This document shows, piece after piece, positions 1-11,700 of a DNA stretch of 64,000 nucleotides. The first letter of the stretch is position 1, and each line of letters opens with the position of its first letter. The stretch spans positions 36,806,249 to 36,870,248 of the forward strand of contig OX243821.1 of assembly GCA_945859605.1 (NCBI GenBank). Direction: 5' to 3'. The notes beneath the pieces were generated by a model that was not told the DNA's origin, made no database searches, and was given only the letters and a program-made list of their open reading frames with translations. This DNA is from Lumbricus rubellus. Its lineage: Eukaryota; Annelida; Clitellata; Crassiclitellata; Lumbricidae. The translations under genes were made by a program, and so were the position numbers.

Positions 1-3000
1 TTAGTTTACTTAGATTCCTTAGTTTCCTTAGTTTCCTTAGTTTCTATAGTTTCTTTAGTTTACTAAGTTTACTTAGTTTCCTTAGTTTCCTTAGTTTCCT
101 TAGTTTCCTTAGTTTCAATAGTTTCCTTAGTTTCTTTATTTTCCTTAGTTTCCTTTGTTTCCATAGTTTACTAAGTTTCCTTAGTTTCCTTAGTTTCCTA
201 AGTTTCCTTAGTTTCTTTTCCTTAGTTTCCTTAGTTTCCTTAGTTTCCTTAGTTTACTTAGTTTACTTAGTTTCCTTAGTTTCCTTAGTTTCCTTAGTTT
301 CCCTAGTTTCCTTAGTTTCCTTAGTTTCCTTAGTTTCCTTAGTTTACTTAGTTTCCATAGTTTCCTTAGTTTCCTTAGTTCACTTAGTTTCCTTAGTTTC
401 CTTAGTTTCCTGAGTTTCCTTTGTTTCCTAAGTTTCCTTAGTTTCCTTAGTTTCCTTATTTTTCTTTTTCCTTAGTTTCTTTAGTTTCTTTAGTTTACTT
501 AGTTTACATAATTTCCTTAGTTTCCTTAGTTTCCTTAGTTTCCTTAGTTTACTTAGTTTCCTTAGTTTCCTTAGTTTCCTTAGTTTCCTTAGTTTCCTTA
601 GTTTCATTATTTTCCTTAGTTTCCTTATTTTCCTTAGTTTCCTTAGTTTCCATAGTTTACTAAGTTTACTTAGTTTCCTTAGTTTCCTTAGTTTACTTAG
701 TTTACTTAGTTTACTTAGTTTCCTTAGTTTCCTTAGTTTCTTTAGTTTCCTTAGTTTCCTTAGTTTCCTTAGTTTCCTTAGTTTCCTTAGTTTCCTAAGT
801 TTCCTTAGTTTCCTTAGTTTCCTTAGTTTCCTTAGTTTCTTTAGTTTCTTTAGTTTACTAAGTTTACTTAGTTTCCTTAGTTTCCTTAGTTTCCTTACTT
901 TCCTTAGTTTCCTTAGTTTCCTAAGTTTCCTTAGTTTCCTTAGTTTACATAATTTCCTTAATTTCCATAGTTTCCTTAGTTTCCTTAGTTTCCTTAGTTT
1001 CCTTAGTTTCCTAAGTTTCCTTAGTTTCCTTAGTTTCTTTATTTTTTTTAATTTCCTTAGTTTCCTTAGTTTCCTTAGTTTCCTAAGTTTCCTTAGTTTC
1101 CTTAGTTTACTTAGTTTACTTAGTTTCCTTAGTTTCCTTAGTTTCCTTAGTTTCCCTAGTTTCTCTAGTTTTTTTATTTTCTTTAATTTCTTTAGTTTCC
1201 TTAGTTTCCTTAGTTTCCTTAGTTTCCTTAGTTTCCATAGTTTCCTAAGTTTCCTTAGTTTCCTTAGTTTACATAATTTCCTTAATTTCCATAGTTTCCT
1301 TAGTTTCCTTAGTTTCCTTAGTTTCCTTAGTTTCCTAAGTTTCCTTAGTTTCCTTAGTTTCTTTATTTTTTTTAATTTCCTTAGTTTCCTTAGTTTCTTT
1401 AGTTTCCTTAGTTTCTTTCTTTTCTTTAATTTCCTTAGTTTCTTTAGTTTCCTTAGTTTCCTTAGTTTCCTTAGTTTCCTTAGTTTACTTAGTTTCCTTA
1501 GTTTCCTTAGTTTCCTTAGTTTCCTTAGTTTCCTTAGTTTCTTTAGTTTCTTTAGTTTACTAAGTTTACTTAGTTTCCTTAGTTTCCTTAGTTTCCTTAC
1601 TTTCCTTAGTTTCCTTAGTTTCCTAAGTTTCCTTAGTTTCCTTAGTTTACATAATTTCCTTAATTTCCATAGTTTCCTTAGTTTCCTTAGTTTCCTTAGT
1701 TTCCTTAGTTTCCTAAGTTTCCTTAGTTTCCTTAGTTTCTTTATTTTTTTTAATTTCCTTAGTTTCCTTAGTTTCCTTAGTTTCCTAAGTTTCCTTAGTT
1801 TCCTTAGTTTACTTAGTTTACTTAGTTTCCTTAGTTTCCTTAGTTTCCTTAGTTTCCCTAGTTTCTCTAGTTTTTTTATTTTCTTTAATTTCTTTAGTTT
1901 CCTTAGTTTCCTTAGTTTCCTTAGTTTCCTTAGTTTCCATAGTTTACTTAGTTTACTTAGTTTACTTAGTTTCCTTAGTTTCCTTAGTTTCTTTAGTTTC
2001 CTTAGTTTCCTTAGTTTCCTTAGTTTCCTTAGTTTCCTGAGTTTCCTTAGTTTCCTAAGTTTCCTTAGTTTCCTTAGTTTCCTTATTTTTCTTTTTTTCC
2101 TTAGTTTCCTTAGTTTCCTTAGTTTCCTTAGTTTACTTAGTTTCCTTAGTTTCCTTAGTTTCCTTAGTTTCCTTAGTTTCTTTTGTTTCCTTAGTTTCCT
2201 TAGTTTCTTTAGTTTCCCTAGTTTCCTTAGTTTCCTTAGTTTCCTTAGTTTCTTTAGTTTGCTTAGTTTTTTAGTTTCCTTAGTTTCCTTAGTTTCCTTA
2301 GTTTCCTTAGTTTCCTTAGTTTCCTTATTTTCCTTAGTTTCCTTAGTTTCCATAGTTTACTAAGTTTCCTTAGTTTCCTTAGTTTCCTTAGTTTCCTTAG
2401 TTTCTTTTCCTTAGTTTCCTTAGTTTCCTTAGTTTCCTTAGTTTACTTAGTTTACTTAGTTTCCTTAGTTTCCTTAGTTTCCTTAGTTTCCCTAGTTTCC
2501 TTAGTTTCCTTAGTTTCCTTAGTTTCCTTAGTTTACTTAGTTTACTTAGTTTCCTTAGTTTCCTATTTTTCCTTAGTTTCCTTAGTTTACATAATTTCCA
2601 TAATTTCCATAGTTTCCTTAGTTTCCTTAGTTTCCTTAGTTTCCTTAGTTTCTTTATTTTCTTTAATTTCCTTAGTTTCCATAGTTTCCTTAGTTTCCTA
2701 AGTTCCCTTAGTTTCCTTAGTTTACTTAGTTTACTTAGTTTCCTTAGTTTCCTTAGTTTCCTTAGTTTCCCTAGTTTCCTTAGTTTCTTTATTTTCTTTA
2801 ATTTCTTTAGTTTCCTTAGTTTCCTTAGTTTCCTTAGTTTCCTTAGTTTACTTAGTTTACTTAGTTTCCTTAGTTTCCTTAGTTTCCTTAGTTTCCTTAG
2901 TTTCTATAGTTTCTTTAGTTTACTAAGTTTACTTAGTTTCCTTAGTTTCCTTAGTTTCCGTACTTTCCTTAGTTTCCTTAGTTTCCTAAGTTTCCTTAGT

Positions 3001-3607
3001 TTCCTTAGTTTACATAATTTCCATAATTTCCATAGTTTCCTTAGTTTCCTTAGTTTCCTTAGTTTCCTTAGTTTACTTAGTTTCCTTAGTTTCCTTAGTT
3101 TCCTTAGTTTCCTTAGTTTCCTTAGTTTCCTTAGTTTCTTTAGTTTCCTTAGTTTCCTTAGTTTCCTTAGTTTCCTTAGTTTCCTTAGTTTCCTTAGTTT
3201 CCTTAGTTTCCTTAGTTTCATAAGTTTCATCAGTTTACTTAGTTTCTTTAGTTTACTTAGTTTCCTTAGTTTCCTTAGTTTCCTTAGTTTCCCTAGTTTC
3301 CTTAGTTTCTTTATTTTCTTTAATTTCTTTAGTTTCCTTAGTTTCCTTAGTTTCCTTAGTTTCCTTAGTTTCCTTAGTTTACTTAGTTTCCTTAGTTTAC
3401 TTAGTTTACTTAGTTTCCTTAGTTTCCTTAGTTTCCTTAGTTTCCCTAGTTTCCTTAGTTTCCTTAGTTTCCTTAGTTTCCTTAGTTTACTTAGTTTCCT
3501 TAGTTTCCTTAGTTTCCTTAGTTCACTTAGTTTCCTTAGTTTCCTTAGTTTCCTGAGTTTCCTTTGTTTCCTAAGTTTCCTTAGTTTCCTTAGTTTCCTT
3601 ATTTTTC
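1..3607. repeat. 9-bp minisatellite (TTAGTTTCC)n, copy 1
   Basis: An almost uninterrupted array of the 9-mer TTAGTTTCC, with variants such as TTAGTTTAC, TTAGTTTCT and TTTATTTTC. Variant blocks recur about 0.7 kb apart (for example near 850 and 1555, and near 1163 and 1872), so there is higher-order tandem duplication. Because 9 is a multiple of three, two of three minus-strand frames stay open for up to 1.9 kb (Lys-Leu-Arg and Glu-Thr-Lys repeats). These ORFs are a by-product of the period and I do not call genes. The array runs off the left edge. Confidence 0.95.
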
Positions 3608-6435
3608 TTAATAATTTGCTGCTGCTGAATACTTTTGGCAGCACACGAATTTAGGTTTTTCGCGCAGGCCAGGTCGGTCCATACCCAGGAACATTTGGAA
3701 TTTCGTGTGCTTCCAAAAGTATTCAGCAGCAAATTAATATGTAATAATATTACTATATTTCCCTTCCATTGCATGAGCTACTTCGAACCGGCTGGTCGTC
3801 AGTAGAATACCCTTGGCAGCGCTCATGGAAGACGGTCCTGGGTAGAAACCGACCGGGCCTGCGCGAAAAACCTAATTTCGTGTGCTGCCAAAAGTATTCA
3901 GCAGCAAATTAATATGTAACATTGATATTATATTTCCCTTCCATTGCATGAACTACTTCGAACCGGCTGGTCGTCAGTAGAATACCCTTGGCAGCGCTCA
4001 GGGAAGACAGTCTTGGGTAGGGACCGACCCGGCCTGCGCGAAAAACCTAATTTCGTGTGCTGCCAAAAGTATTCAGCAGCAGCAAATTAATAACTAATAT
4101 TATTACTATATGTCCCTTCCTTTGCATGAGCTACTTCGAACCGGCTGGTCCTCAGTAGAATACCCTTGGCAGCGCTCATGGAAGACGGTCCTGGGTAGGG
4201 ACCGACCGGGCCTGCGCGAAAAACCCAATTTCGTGTGCTGCCAAAAGTATTCAGCAGCAAATTAATATGTTATATTATTATTACATTTCCTTTCCATTGA
4301 AATTAGGTTTTTCGCGCAGGCCGGGTCGGTCCCTATCCAAGACCGTCTTCCATGAGCGCTGCCAAGGGTATTCTACTGAGGACCAGCCGGTTCGAAGTAG
4401 CTCATGCAATGGAAGGGAAATATAGTAATAATATTAAATATTTATTTGCTGCTGCTGAAAACTTTTGGCAGCACACGAAATTAGGTTTTTCGCGCAGGCC
4501 GGGTCGGTCCCTACCCAAGACCGTCTTCCCTGAGCGCTGCCAAGGGTATTCTACTGACGACCAGCCGGTTCGAAGTAGCCCATGCTATGGAAGGGAAATA
4601 TAATAGTAATATTAAATATTAATTTGCTGCTGCTGAATACTTTTGGCACACGAAATTAGGTTTTTCGCGCAGGCCGGGTCGGTCCCTACCCAGGACCGTC
4701 TTCCATGAGCGCTGCCAAGGGTATTCTACTGACGACCAGCCGGTTCGAAGTAGCTCATTCAATGGAAGGGACCGACCGTCTTCTTTGAGCGCTGCCAAAA
4801 GTATTCAGCAGCAAGGGAAATATAATAAAAAATTACATATTAATTTGCTGCTGAATACTTTTGGCAGCACACGAAATTAGGTTTTTCGCCCAGGCCGGGT
4901 CGGTCCCTACCCGGGACCGTCTTCCATGAGCGCTGCCAAGCGTATTCTACTGACGACCAGCCGGTTCGAAGAAGCTCATGCAATGGAAGGGAAATTTAAT
5001 AATAATATTACATATTAATTTGCTGCTGCATACTTTTGGCAGCACACGAAATTGGGTTTTTCGCGCAGGCCCGGTCGGTCCTTACCCAGGACCGTCTTCC
5101 ATGAGCGCTGCCAAGGGTATTCTACTGAGGACCAGCCGGTTCGAAGTAGCTCATGCAATGGAAGGGAAATATAGTAATAATATTAATTTGTAATTTGCTG
5201 CGTCTGAATACTTTTGGCAGCACACGAAATTAGGTTTTTCGCGCAGGCCGGGTCGGTCCCTACCCAACACTGTCTTCCCTGAGCGCTGCCAAGGGTATTC
5301 TACTGACGATCAACCGGTTCGAAGTAGCCCATGCAATGGAAGGGAAATATAATAATAATATTACATATTAATTTGCTGCTGAATACTTTTGGCAGCACAC
5401 GAAATTAGGTTTTTCGCGCAGGCCGGGTCGTTCCCTACCCAGGACCGTCTTCCATGAGCGCTGCCAAGGGTATTCTACTGACGGCCAGCCGGTTCGAAGA
5501 AGCTCATGCAATGGAAGGGAAATATAATAATAATATTACATATTATTTTGCTGCTGAAGACTTTTGGCAGCACACGAAATTAGGTTTTTCGCGCAGGCCC
5601 GGTCGGTCCCTACCCAGGACCGTCTTCCATGAGCGCTGCCAAGGGTATTCTACTGACGACCAGCCGGTTCGAAGTAGCTCATGCAATGGAAGGGAAATAT
5701 AGTAATAATATTAAATATTAATTTGCTGCTGCTGAATACTTTTGGCAGCACACGAAATTAGGTTTTTCGCGCAGGCCGGGTCGGTCCCTACCCAGAAACA
5801 TATGGAATTTCGTGTGCTGCCAAAAGTATTCAGCAGCAATTTAATATGTAATATTATTATTATATTTCCCTTCCATTGCATGGGCTACTTCGAACCGGCT
5901 CATTATCAGATCAGTAGAATACCCTAGGCAGCGCTCATGGAAGACGGTCCTGGGTAAGGACCGACCCGGCCTGCGCGAAAAACCTAAATTCGTGTGCTGC
6001 CAAAAGCATTCAGCAGCAAATTAATATGTAATATTATTATTATATTTCCTTTCCATTGCATGAGCTTCTTCCATGAGCGCTGCCAAGGGTAGGGACCGAC
6101 CCGGCCTGCGCGAAAAACCTAATTTTGTGTGTATTATTATTATGTTTCTCTTCCATTGCATGCACAGGACCGTCTTCCATGAGCGCTGCCAAGGGTATTC
6201 TACTGACGACCAGCCGGTTCGAAGTAGCTCATGCAATGGAAGAGAAATATAATAATATTATTACATTTTAATTTGCTGGTGAAAACTTTTGGCAGCACAC
6301 GAAATTAGGTTTTTCGCGCAGGCCGGGTCGGTCCCTACTCAGGACCGTCTTCCATGAGCGCTGCCAAGGGTATTCTACTGAGGACCAGCCGGTTCGAAGT
6401 AGCTCATGCAATGGAAAGGAAATATAGTAATAATA
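3608..6435. repeat. Sat A satellite array (about 176-bp unit), first block
   Basis: Tandem units of about 175-178 bp. Each has a GC-rich body (TTTTTCGCGCAGGCCGGGTC, GGACCGTCTTCCATGAGCGC, CCAGCCGGTTCGAAGTAGC) and an AT-rich linker built from ATAATAATATTACATATTAA. Units change orientation: from about 3710 to 4290 they read on the minus strand, afterwards mainly on the plus strand, with further switches near 5800-6060. Each unit has a 16-bp internal inverted repeat, GAATACTTTTGGCAGC / GCTGCCAAGGGTATTC. Short ORFs inside the units are not genes. Confidence 0.95.
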
Positions 6436-6439
6436 TTAA

Positions 6440-6837
6440 CCCATTAGTGCCCACAGTCCCTTTTTAGGGACACAAAGTTAATCAAGCGTAGTCTATCATA
6501 AATGAACCACAAATTTTTATTTTCTGTTTTTGCTGTACTTAGCAATGTCTTTAGTATTTTTTGAAGCATTTTGTTTGTATGTACATAAACATCATGTGCA
6601 TAATATTTCCTTATGAACATCGATTAATGGAAAATTCACAAATCATGATTTCATGCTCAAAGGTGGGTGTTTTTCAATTAAATGACCTCAGTAAACCGAA
6701 TAAAGTGAATCATATTTAGGTAGTACAACTACTTAGCCTGTGCAGGAATACTTTTGTTGCATGTTTCTTGTGAATGGTGTACTTTCTGTACTGCGTTGAA
6801 CTTATGTCCTTAAAAAGGGACTGTGGGCATTAGAGGG
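6440..6837. mobile_element. piggyBac-like non-autonomous element, degenerate
   Basis: A 398-bp segment with imperfect 33-bp terminal inverted repeats. The left end begins CCCATTAGTGCCCACAGTCC and the right end, reverse-complemented, begins CCCTCTAATGCCCACAGTCC; 29 of 33 positions agree by eye. The left flank is TTAA (6436-6439), the piggyBac target; the right flank TACC looks mutated. Each end has a GTCCC...GGGAC-type palindrome just inside. There is no ORF. Family assignment rests on the CCC terminus and TTAA flank. Confidence 0.6.
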
Positions 6838-6937
6838 TACCCTATTTTTGTTAGGCAAAAATAGCTGTGTGTATGGTTTTATGACCACTGGAGTCTATTA
6901 GATCCAATCGTTATGGCATATTTCTGTACCATCCCAA

Positions 6938-7165
6938 TGCTAGAATGTATGTATGTATGTATGTACGTATGTATGCATGCATGTATGTATGTATGCATAT
7001 GTGTATGCATGTATTTGCGTATGTATGTATGCATGCATACAGCATGCATGTATGCATGCATGCCTGTATGTATGCATTCATGCATGTGTGTATATATGTA
7101 TGTATGTATGTTTGCATGTATGTATGCATGCATGTATGCATGTATGAATGCATGTAGGTAGAATG
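6938..7165. repeat. GTAT/GCAT microsatellite tract
   Basis: Tetranucleotide-rich tract built from ATGTATGT and ATGCATGC. It is open in several frames on both strands (Met-Tyr-Val-Cys or His-Thr-Tyr-Ile repeats), but composition explains these ORFs. A partial direct copy lies at 21687-21810. The 100 bases before it (6838-6937) hold nothing I recognise. Confidence 0.9.
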
Positions 7166-7170
7166 TATGC

Positions 7171-7450
7171 ATGAGAGCCTAGTTAGCTACACCGGTAAGC
7201 GAGAGCGACATACGTCCGTTGGTTGCAACGGACTGCGGTTCAAGCCCCGGGCTGGGAGAGTTGACATTCAGAGATTTATATTATCTCGGGCTAGCACGTG
7301 TGGGACGCAGGGGTGCAAGCTGCTGGGGAGTGACCTTGGGCAAGTTTCTTACCCATCATTGTCTGTGGGGAAGGCAACGGGAAACCACCTCACTCATCTC
7401 ATCCCCAGGGGCGTAAAGCCAATTAACCTGCCTACGGGCAGAGGGCCATC
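7171..7450 (+). mobile_element. tRNA-derived SINE, family A (intact reference copy)
   Basis: The head contains Pol III-like promoter boxes: an A-box-like TAGCTACACCGG (7184-7195) and a B box GGTTCAAGCCC (7237-7247). The body has GACCTTGGGCAAG (7332-7344) and GGCAACGGGAAACCACC, and the tail is a CATCAT repeat. This copy keeps the uninterrupted sequence into which the Polinton inserted elsewhere: CTCATC at 7393-7398 is present once here and twice around the Polinton. No tRNA fold is expected to be functional. Confidence 0.75.
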
Positions 7451-7635
7451 ATCATCACCATCATCATGCATGTAGGTATATATGCGTGTACGCATGAATG
7501 TATGTGTAAGTACGCACGCAAGCACGTAGGCAGTATGTATGTATGTACGCCGGTGCGTATGTACGCAGGTACGTATGTACGCAGGTACGTATGTACGCAG
7601 TTACGTTTGTTTTGTTTGTTTGTATGTGCACTTGT
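7451..7635. repeat. Microsatellite (GTAT, GTACGCAG)
   Basis: Tetra- and octanucleotide repeats rich in GTAT and GTACGCAG between the two SINEs. ORFs here are compositional. Confidence 0.85.
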
Positions 7636-7830
7636 TATAGCGCCCCTTCAAGCTCTCTCTTCTCAAAGGCGCTCCCGATGCAGAGCGGACACTGCATCGG
7701 AGTTTCACGCCGAAGCGCTGAGCAATTGTGAGTGAAGGACTTGCCCAAGGTCCTTACGCGGCGAGGTGGATTCGAACCTCGAACCTTCCGGCTTCAAGGC
7801 AACGACGCCACCACTACACTACCGCGCCCC
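7636..7830 (-). mobile_element. tRNA-derived SINE, family B
   Basis: On the minus strand this begins GGGGCGCGGTAGTGTAGTGG, which holds an A box (complement of 7811-7821), followed by a perfect B box GGTTCGAATCC (complement of 7768-7778). The body again contains ACCTTGGGCAAG (complement of 7740-7751), a stretch shared with SINE A and reminiscent of MIR-type SINE bodies. A second copy, inverted relative to this one, is at 43052-43246. Confidence 0.8.
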
Positions 7831-8095
7831 TACGTATGTGTATATATATATATGTATATGTATGTATGTATGTGTGACATTGTATGTATGTATGTATGTA
7901 AGTATGTTTGTATGTATGTATGTATGTATGTATGTATGTATGTACGTACACAAACGCAAGCACGTACGCTGATGGGTATGTACGCAGGTACGTATGTGCA
8001 TGTATGTTTGTTTGTACGTATATATGTGCGTATGTACATACGTACATATTCACTTATGCATGTACGTTCGTGCTTACATTTGAACGTATGTAGCT
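7831..8095. repeat. GTAT microsatellite
   Basis: Long tract of GTAT/ATGT repeats flanking SINE B. An inverted copy lies at about 42785-43050. No gene is supported. Confidence 0.85.
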
Positions 8096-8243
8096 CGTAT
8101 TCAACCATCTACGTGCACCGTAACGACGCTTTGCCTTGCACTGTAGTTCATTATATCAGTTGAACGGGTATAACCGGATCTGCCATATAAAAGTCAACTG
8201 CTAAGGACGACTATAATAGTCAGGATAGCCGTAAGAGGGATAA

Positions 8244-8408
8244 GGGACCGTCCATAAATGACGTCATGCACATAGGGTTGGGGGTCACACATAATATGTG
8301 ACGATGTGTGATGGTCTCTAACTAGATATCATATGACATTTGTGATGAAGTGTGGCGAGGAGGGTCAAAATCATCGAAAATTACGTGTCGTCATTTATGG
8401 ACGACCCC
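8244..8408. mobile_element. MITE with TAA target duplication
   Basis: A 165-bp element bounded by TAA on both sides (8241-8243, 8409-8411). Its terminal inverted repeats share the core CGTCCATAAATGACG; the outer bases are GGGAC on the left and GGGGT on the right when read inward. No ORF. Copies lie at 39041-39205 (direct) and about 42472-42636 (inverted), carried by the segmental duplications. I do not assign a superfamily. The unique flanks 8096-8240 and 8412-8559 show no gene. Confidence 0.6.
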
Positions 8409-8559
8409 TAATAGCTGGTTTTGATATTTCTATTTGCTGCCTTTCATCTATCTGTATGTTATTTTTCATTTATATGTTGAATTTTCATATTTTAATAGCA
8501 TACAAGTGAAGTAACCATGTCACATTTTAAGAATTTCCACTTATAAATATAAACCTGTG

Positions 8560-8723
8560 CCCTGTAGTGCCCACTGTCCCTTTTTAGGGACAAGAATTTA
8601 AATGCCGATATTTTAGATACCTGATGTTTGCAAATTTTTCCCATATTTTTTCCGTTATACCATCCATATTGTCTACCACACCAAGAAATTTCATAAAGTT
8701 TTTCCGTCATGGGCACTAAAGGG
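8560..8723. mobile_element. Second piggyBac-like remnant
   Basis: The right terminus reads GGGCACTAAAGGG followed by TTAA (8724-8727), so its inward end is CCCTTTAGTGCCC, close to the element at 6440. The left end, CCTGTAGTGCCCACTGTCCC, also matches that family but has no TTAA before it. About 164 bp, no ORF. Confidence 0.5.
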
Positions 8724-8727
8724 TTAA

Positions 8728-11700
8728 ATATTAATTTGCTGCTGAATACTTTTGGCAGCACACGAAATTAGGTTTTTCGCGCAGGCCGGGTCGGTCCCTA
8801 CCCAGGACCGTCTTCCCTGAGCGCTGCCTAGGGTATTATACTGATCTGATAATGAGCCGGTTCAAAGTGGCCCATGCAATGGAAGGGAAATGTAATAAAA
8901 ACATTAAATATTATTTTTGCTGCTGAATACTTTTGGCAGCACACGAAATTAGGTTTTTCGCGCAGGCCGGGTCGGTCCCTACCCAGGACCGTCTTCCCTG
9001 AGCGCTGCCTAGGGTATTCTACTGATCTGATAATGAGCCGGTTCAAAGTAGCCCATGCAATGGAAGGGAAATGTAATAAAAATATTAAATATTAATTTGC
9101 TGCTGAATACTTTTGGCAGCACACGAAATTAGGTTTTTTGCGCAGGCCGGGTCGGTCCCTACCCAGGACCGTCTTCCATGAGCGTTGCCAAGGGTATTCT
9201 ACTGACGACCAGCCGGTTCGAAGTAGCTCATGCAATGGAAAGGAAATATAATAATAATATTACATATTAATTTGCTGCTGAATACTTTTGGCAGCACACA
9301 AAATTAGGTTTTTCGCGCAGGCCCGGTCGGTCCCTACCCAGGACCGTCTTCTATGAGCGCTGCCAAGGGTATTCTACTGACGACCAGCCGGTTCAAAGTA
9401 GCTCATGCAATGGAAGGGAAATATAATAATAATATTACTTTTTTTGCTGCTGAAAACGTTTGGCAGCACACGAAATTAGGTTTTTCGCGCAGGCCGGGTC
9501 AATCCCTACCCAGGACCGTCTTCCATGAGCGCTGCCAAGGGTATTCTACTGACGACCAGCCGGTTCGAAGTAGCTCATGCAATGGAAGAAAAAAATAATA
9601 ATAATTTTACATATTAATTTGCTGCTGAATACTTTTGGCAGCACACGAAATTAGGTTTTTCGCGCAGGCCGGGTCGGTCCCTACCCAGAAACATATGGAA
9701 TTTCGTGTGCTGCCAAAAGTATTCAGCAGCAAATTAATATGTAATATTATTATTATATTTCCCTTCCATTGCATGGGCTACTTCGAACCGGCTCATTATC
9801 AGATCAGTAGAATACCCTAGGCAGCGCTCATGGAAGACGTTCCTGGGTAAGGACCGACCCGGCCTGCGCAAAAAACCTAAATTCGTGTGCTGCCAAAAGC
9901 ATTCAGCAGCAAATTAATATGTAATATTATTATTATATTTCCCTTCCATTGCATGAGCTTCTTCCATGAGCGCTGCCAAGGGTAGGGACCGACCCGGCCT
10001 GCGCGAAAAACCTAATTTCGTGTGTATTATTATTATTATATTTCTCTTCCATTGCATGCCCAGGACCGTCTTCCATGAGCGCTGCCAAGGGTATTCTACT
10101 GACGACCAGCCGGTTCGAAGTAGCTCATGCAATGGAAGAGAAATATAATAATAATATTACATTTTAATTTGCTGGTGAAAACTTTTGGCAGCACACGAAA
10201 TTAGGTTTTTCGCGCAGGCCGGGTCGGTCCCTACCCAGGACCGTCTTCCCTGAGCGCTGCCTAGGGTATTCTACTGATCTCTGATAATGAGCCGGTTCAA
10301 AGTAGCCCATGCAATGGAAGGGAAATGTAATAAAAATATTAAATATTAATTTGCTGCTGAATACTTTTGGCAGCACACGAAATTAGGTTTTTCGCGCAGG
10401 CCGGGTCGGTCCTTACCCAGGACCGTCTTCCATGAGCGCTGCCAAGAGTATTCTACTGACGACCAGCCGGTTCGAAGTAGCTCATTCAATGGAAAGGAAA
10501 TATAATAATAATAATACATATTAATGTGCTGCTGAAAACTTTTGGCAGCACACGAAATTAGGTTTTTCGCGCAGGCCGGGTCGGTCCCTACCCAGGACCG
10601 TCTTCCATGAGCGCTGCCAAGGGTATTCTACTGAGGACCAGCTGGTTCAAAGTAGCTCATGCAATGGAAAAGAAATATAGTAATAATATTAAATATTAAT
10701 TTGCTGCTGCTGAAAACTTTTGGCAGCACACGAAATTAAGTTTTTCGCGCAGGCCGGGTCGGTCCCTACCCAAGACCGTCTTCCCTGAGCGCTGCCAAGG
10801 GTATTCTACTGACGACCAGCCGGTTCGAAGTAGCCCATGCTATGGAAGGAAAATATAATAATAATAAATATTAATTTGCTGCTGCTGAATACTTTTGGCA
10901 CACGAAATTAGGTTTTTCGCGCAGGCCGGGTCGGTCCCTACCCAGGACCGTCTTCCATGAGCGCTGCCAAGGGTATTCTACTGACGACCAGCCGGTTCGA
11001 AGTAGCTCATGCAATGGAAAGGAAATATAATAATAATATTACATATTTTATTTTGCTGCTGAATACTTTTGGCAGCACACGAAATCAGGTTTTTCGCGCA
11101 GGCCGGGTCGGTCCCTACCCAGGACCGTCTTCCATGAGCGCTGCCAAGGGTATTCTACTGACGACCAGCCAGTTCGAAGTAGCTCATGCAATGGAAGGGA
11201 AAAATAATAATAATATTACATATTAATTTGCTGCTGAATACTTTTGGCAGCACACGAATATAGGTTTTTCGCGCAGGCCGGGTCGGTCCCTACCCATCAC
11301 CGTCTTCCATGAGCGATGTCAAAGGTATTCTACTGACAACCAGCCGGTTCGAAGAAGCTCATGCAATGGAAAGGAAATATAATAATAAAATTACATTTTA
11401 ATTTGCTGCTGAATACTTTTGGCAGCACACGAAATTAGGTTTTTTGCGCAGGCCCGGTCGGTCCCTACCCAGGACCGTCTTCCATGAGCGCTGCCAAGGG
11501 TATTCTACTGACGACCAGCCGGTTCGAAGTAGCTCATGCAATGGAAGGGAAATATAATAAAAATATTACTTATTTTTTTTGCTGCTGAAAACTTTTGGCA
11601 GCACACGAAATTAGGTTTTTCGCGCAGGCCGGGTCGGTCCCTACCCAGGACCGTCTTCCATGAGCGCTGCCAAGGGTAATCTACTAACTACCAGCCGGTT

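Noticed and set aside
428..2353. 641-codon minus-strand ORF of Lys-Leu-Arg repeats, and similar ORFs at 2904-3644, 13233-13958, 14590-15993 and 16553-17293
   Set aside because: Pure translation of the 9-bp minisatellite; two of three frames lack stops by construction, with frame switches at indels and no conserved domain.
3780..3830. Possible hammerhead ribozyme in Sat A (CTGACGA or CTGAGGA followed by a short stem and TTCGAAG)
   Set aside because: The required GAAA after stem II is GAAG, stem II is only 2-3 bp, and many units read CTGACAA or are rearranged at this point.
4352..4603. Recurrent 60-140 codon ORFs in Sat A units (MSAAKGILL...)
   Set aside because: They appear in every unit orientation, break with each indel, and show no codon-level conservation distinct from the DNA repeat.
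5690..5700. GGTTCGAAGTAGC in Sat A as a Pol III B box
   Set aside because: It matches only the first half of GGTTCGANNCC, and no A box is found at the right distance.
6879..8163. Met-Tyr-Val-Cys and His-Thr-Tyr-Ile ORFs on both strands
   Set aside because: They overlap each other in several frames across GTAT microsatellites; composition alone explains them.
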